Shown: positions 24,901 to 31,200 of the stretch, piece after piece | How the letters are laid out: the number at the start of each line of letters is the position of its first letter | How positions within the stretch are numbered: position 1 is the first letter of the stretch | Assembly: GCA_020650975.1 (NCBI GenBank) | Contig: JAIPMN010007240.1 | Coordinates: 1 to 32,748 of the forward strand | Direction: 5' to 3' | DNA: 32,748 nucleotides | DNA from: Apostichopus californicus | Lineage: Eukaryota > Echinodermata > Holothuroidea > Aspidochirotida > Stichopodidae | Notes under the pieces: model-generated | What the model saw: the letters and a program-made list of their open reading frames with translations, nothing else | The model's database searches: none | What the model was told of the DNA's origin: nothing | Position numbers and translations under genes: made by a program

Positions 24901-27900
24901 AAAGTAGGTGCTAGTTTGAGCGAAATTAAATCAAGTATGAATTAAACTAAATAAAGAAAATATCTGAAAGGAATAGATTTCACCTACTGGGCACACTATG
25001 CAGTTGCACGATGGGTAAAATGGCAAATCTTGGGCAGCTGGATTGGGTAGGGGTAGGGAGGGTTGAGGGGGACATACTCAATACACATATACATCTTAGA
25101 ATATACTCTTTATTCTTAATATGATATGGCCAATGTTCTGCATGCCTCCAAGAATGATCCCCGAATGCTACTTTAAAGGAGCACAGATATTTTTTTGGAA
25201 ATTCATATATCAACATTGCCTACATCCCTTTGAACCGATTCTTTAGCTGAATAAATTCCTGAAAGCTGCAATAAAGACTCTTAGAGCACATTTCTTAATT
25301 AATACTGTCATTGTTGTGTATCAGTGTTTGTCTCTTTAAACAAGATTCATTTAGCTTAATTACACCCTAAAGGAGCATACACTATGTTCTTCTTTGAACA
25401 CATATAATACCATGTTGTCAAACGCTGATAACAGTTTTACCGTACTTTAACCTAGTCGAAAGCTGCTTTAATCTGTACCTTGTCTTTATCGATAGAAATG
25501 AATCTCTATCGAGCCAAAAAAATAATAAATTTATCTTGAGTATAATTACGCAAAGATAAAAATATATCTAATCGTTGTATTTATTTTACGGTACCTGTCT
25601 GATTTGTGACTGGAGCTGATGTACTAACACCTGAGCAGCTGTTAGGTCTTCATTGATCTACAGAAGAACGGGGGAGAGGGGAAAATGTTAATTTTTCTTT
25701 TTCATCTAAATTTTACAATTCTCAACAGTTTCATTCAAAATTCTTGAAGAGCACTGCTCTCTGTGAGGTCCATACAGTTCTTCTATACGTCCTGATCATT
25801 AGCACAATTAGCTATTGCTAAGTTCTAACAGTAATGACGATAATAAGTTTTCAGGACCAGACTCGGTCTAGAAAAGTAAGGGAGGCTGGTTTTACAGTAC
25901 CTGTGGTATGTAACTTTTAGTAGTTCTATGCTATCATGCATTGATTGATTTTGGAAAGTATTAAACTTTTGGAAAGTATTAAAGCCTGTTTCCTTAAGAC
26001 ACTAAATTTCTGTTGAAAACATTTACGCAACAATTTACGACCTGATATGTAAAGTAAACAGTACTTCTTGTGCCTATCTTAATCAAGAATGAGCCAGGCG
26101 CATCTGGTATATTTATCTCAAGTTTAACTAAAACACATTCATCCACGATCATCAAATGGCTAACGGTCCAAATGAGCTTCTGTGGGCTTGCTTCCCAACC
26201 CTTGGGATACTCTAATTTCAAAATGAATTAAATCAAATTCTGCTAGACTCATTAATATGGCCTAATGTTAGAACTAGCATTGTCAAAATAAAACACAAGG
26301 CAGTTTTCTTACCCTAAAATAACTAATAATATAGTCTAAATTTTGAATTTTTTTTTTAAGGATGATAATTTATAACCCATGTTGATTAACTCTTGTACAA
26401 TCCCCAAATTTAAGGGATAGTCCAGAGGAAATATTATACAAATAATGAATGGTTATGAGTGCAATAGTGCAAATATTTCATGAGTTGAAAGATCGAATGT
26501 TCCATTCAACGAGGCGCAGCCGAGTTGAATGGAACAAATTACATCTTTCAACGAATGAAATATTTGCACTATTGCACGAATGGAAACCATTCATTATTTG
26601 TTTTATACAACACTTTCAAATTTGGATATAATTGGATGTAAAATGCACTCATGCAACAGATTGTTTTGAACAGACAGGTTTCTCTGCCCTCTTACCATTG
26701 AAAAAAGTGCTATCAAAAAAGTATAACCCATGGTTCTATTTCATAGAGTGCAATAGAGCGGATTTTGCATGCAATCGACGAGCAATTGACCAATCAAATG
26801 GCCGGAATATAATTAGGTGTTGTATAATTACATTTAACGGATAAAACGAGGAACATATTCTAAGTATCCTGGTGACATTTGCATTTAATATTCTATTTTC
26901 ACAAAACAACTTTTGAAAGGGACTCATTTTGCAGCAAGAAGTGAACACATGAAGAAGACAGGATTTTTGTCTCACTTCCTAATTTAATAACAATATATTA
27001 TACAATCCAAGGTCAAAAGGTCAAACAGTAAAGTGAAGAGCAAATTAAACCAAGAACAAGACATGTTTCTGTTAGTGTGCAACTTATAATTACATCACAC
27101 CTGGTTGCTTCAGTCATGATTAAATTAAAAATAAAATACTGTGACAATTTCAATTGCAACATCTCGAGAAGGAATTTGTATGCAAGCTGCACCAGGCTGT
27201 TAAGAAAGTTTTCCTCTTTCTTCAGTCTAAAAAAATATTAAAAAAATAAAAATTTCTCTGAACTATCCTCTGAAAGCCTCACCTTCTTGACTTGAGATTC
27301 TAGGTTCGATTTTGTTTTCCTTAGATGTTTATTTTCGGTGATTGTCCTAACCGAGTCCTCGACTTCTCTCTGCAGGGCATTGACTCTCTCTTGTAATTGG
27401 CCCTTCTCATAAGCTAATCTTTTCTTATCTTCCATCAGATGGGCGATAGAGGATCCAACCTTTTGATGAATAACCTAAAAAAGATATAAAAAAGGGAAAA
27501 AAACTGATGAAAAAAACCCAGCGGTGACAAAATGGTAATCAGACATGAAGTGAATCTGTAGTCATACTTGTACTCAGGCAAAGTTAAATCTTATCTGTTC
27601 TCGCCCTCATAAATTTGTACTCGTCGGGGTACAATTAAAAGTTCAAAATTTATTGCATCAGTTTTGAATGCTCTGGAACTTGTCTCTTAATAAATTACTA
27701 TGTTCTTACTATGTACAAAAACTGCTATACATTTTTGCACTTCTTTAGCAAGTAACCCATTTTGCATAGCAGTGTAAATCATTCCCTGCCAATGCTTGTG
27801 CATTTTGGAAATCTGGAAATTGAGAACAGTGCAAAACAAAAGTACTCAAACACGTGCTGAGCGCCTTGTACTCAGATGGTACTGATACCACAAAAGGGAT

Positions 27901-28211
27901 TTCTACTTGAATATTTTACTCATGCTGTTGTACTCAGGATTTGTACAAGCTGGATGGCTATACATCTTGTATGTGTTGAAGAATGTGAGCAGGTGCAGTA
28001 CCAACAAATAATCACAGAATGATTTTGAGAGACTTGCAAGACTTAACTGTCCTGGGAGGGGACATTAATTAAGATAGCTAAGTGTAACATGCAAACATGG
28101 ATCATTTCCCATTCAGGAGGAGATCTCCATAACATTTACCAGAAACTGTCCCAATATGGGCTTAAATAGCTGTATTTACCACTTTTTGGTACTATTGTAA
28201 ACCAATATTTA

Positions 28212-28249
<38 letters not shown>

Positions 28250-31200
28250 TATATATGTAAACCCAATTGATTTAAATTGTCGTAATGAATAACATGAAAT
28301 ATCTCTCAGTTTCCCAGATACTCTGTATGATAGCTACGTATATATCGTCATGACAACACATCAACAACCACAAAGGGATAAAGCTCAATGATTTCCAATC
28401 ATTCATAAAAACATAGATCCAAAATTTTCTCTTATTACTGGCTTCCTTCATCTACCAAATGATTCCTGACCTCTTGTTCGCCTACGGCAGAGATTCTCTC
28501 CTCCAGACGCATCTTCTCTGCCTCTAGCGTCTGGTTTTCTCTTTTCAGGGCATCAATCTCCATCTGAAGAAATGAATGTTAATAGTTGATAGTGAATTTT
28601 TATCTCCCATGAAGGGAATTAAGATACTCACATAATACAAATCTCATATGCAACAGTGTGGAAGTAAGAATTGCATTCTTGCAGACCTACTGTTGAAATA
28701 AAACAGTTCTTTATATCACCTACTAGTTTATTCTTTCACATTCAAAATACCAAGTTGAACACACATGACTCTCAATAAGGTTGACTATTCATCATGCACC
28801 AAGTCAAAGGGGAAAACAAGAATGCAAATATGCATTGTGGTTTCGATGATGAAACATGAGCAGTTTTCTTCGTGAATCTGACGTAATGTATAGTGAGGGT
28901 GTACATGTTTACAAGGGTTTCACGATTTGACCTCTGATGACCCCAAATGACCTTTGACCTCCACCAAAACAAGTAGGCTTCTTTAACTCAATGTGGTACT
29001 TCTACACACTAAATTAAAGGTCGGCCCAAGCTTCCAGTATTGAGATATCGTGTTGACAAGGTTTTCACAATTTGACCCGTGGTGACCCCAAATGACCTAA
29101 AAAAGGCTGCGGCAGCTGCAGCATATTAATCCTGCTTCAACTCAGAATGCATTAACATCAGACAATAGGGATTATCTCTGTAGACCAGTAGTGCCAATTT
29201 TTGTGAAACTAAAGAGTTGAACAAAGGCCATGTATAGATTCATAATACATCCCATAATGATGTCCCACGCAGGGAATCATTTATCAGGTATCTCATCGCA
29301 AAAATGCTATGAAACAAAAGTCCAAATGCTATACAATTGATAAAGATGTACATCACATTTTGTTGACACTGGAACCATATTATTTCATAAGAGACAAATG
29401 TCACTGCCTTCAAGACTGCTACAGAAATATTTGAACACTAAATTATTTCCTACACATGGTGACTCACCCTAGCTGCAGCCTAAATTATTCCCTGCACATG
29501 GTGACTCACCCTAGCTGCAGCCTAAATTATTCCCTACACATGGTGATTCACCCTAGCTGCAGCCTAAATTATTCCCTACACATGGTGACTCACCCTAGCT
29601 GCAGCCTAAATTATTTCCTACACATGGTGACTCGCCCTAGCTGCAGCCTACATTATCCCCTGCACATGGTGACTCACCCTAGCTGCAGCCTAAATTATTC
29701 CCTGCACATGGTGACTCACCCTAGCTGCAGCCTAAATTATTCCCTGCACATGGTGACTCACCCTAGCTGCAGCCTAAATTATTCCCTGCACATGGTGACT
29801 CACTCTAGCTGCAGTCTAAATTATTCCCTGCACATGGTGACTCACCCTACCTGCAGCTTAAATTATTCCTTGGACATGGTGACTCACCCTAGCTGCAGCC
29901 TAAACTATTTCCTGCACATGGTGACTCACCCTAGCTGCAGCCTAAATTATTCCTTGGACATGGTGACTCACCCTAGCTGCAGCCTAAATTATTCCCTGCA
30001 CATGGTGACTCACTCTAGCTGCAGCCTAAATTATTCCTTGGACATGGTGACTCACCCTAGTTGCAGCCTAAATTATTCCCTGCACATGGTGTCTCACTCT
30101 AGCTGCAGCCTAAATTATTCCTTGGACATGGTGACTCACCCTAGTTGCAGCCTAAATTATTCCCTGCACATGGTGACTCACCCTAGCTGCAGCCTAAATT
30201 AATTCCCTGCACATGGTGTCTCACCCTAGCTGCAGCCTAAATTATCCCCTGCACATGGTGACTCACTCTAGCTGCAGCCCAAATTAATTCCCTGCACATG
30301 GTGTCTCACCCTAGCTGCAGCCTAAATTATCCCCTGCACATGGTGACTCACTCTAGCTGCAGCCTAAATTATTCCCTGCACATGGTGACTCACCCTAGCT
30401 GCAGCCTAAATTATCCCCTGCACATGGTGACTCATAGCGACTCACCCTAGCTGCAGCCTAAACTATTTCCTGCACATGGTGACTCACCCTAGCTGCAGCC
30501 AGCTGTGAATTAGCTTCATCCATCTCCACATTAGCAATCTCTCTGAGATCCGACAGAGTATTCTTCTCTCTCTGCAGGATGTAAATGTTATGACAAGTAA
30601 ATATTTTGAACTGCAGAGAGCATCATGTTGACAACCATCGGGGACATCCATCGTCGGTCACCCTAGGGTCATATATGTTGCACGGATACTTAAAATGATT
30701 TTATATAGTATTAACATAGGTACCAGCTTTATATGTTTCTGTCTGCAGTCAACACAAATAATCCATGCCACGATGAGGCATGGATCCAAGGGTGGGGGGG
30801 GGGAGGGGGTGTACACTGCCCTCTACCGTTTCAACACCACACAAAATTAAATAATGTAGAAGCACAACCTTGCATGTAGATTTAAATGTAGCCCCAAATT
30901 ATAGCCTAAAATATTATGCCTTATTATTATGCATTATTTTTGCCCTTAAATTTATATAAATTCAAACTAATAAATTTTAAATAAAAATGTGATTTTAAAT
31001 TCAGTCCCCCCACCCCACCCTACATGGGAATTGGTTTCTATGACCTCATGGCCGCACACAATCTTTTTAAAAAAAATCCTGGAGTTTCCCCTGACAACTA
31101 ATCACATTATCACACAAGAAGGCACTTCTCGTCTTTTAAAGCTAAGATTGGTTCTTTACCAATGGCTGATTTTTTTTTCTTCTTTCTTTCAAAAGTGAGC

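Noticed and set aside
29456-30202. 248-codon open frame on the plus strand with a 14-residue repeat
   Set aside because: It is the 42-bp minisatellite read in one frame. The unit length is a multiple of three, it ends at a one-base length variant, and it has no start context, splice sites or unique sequence.
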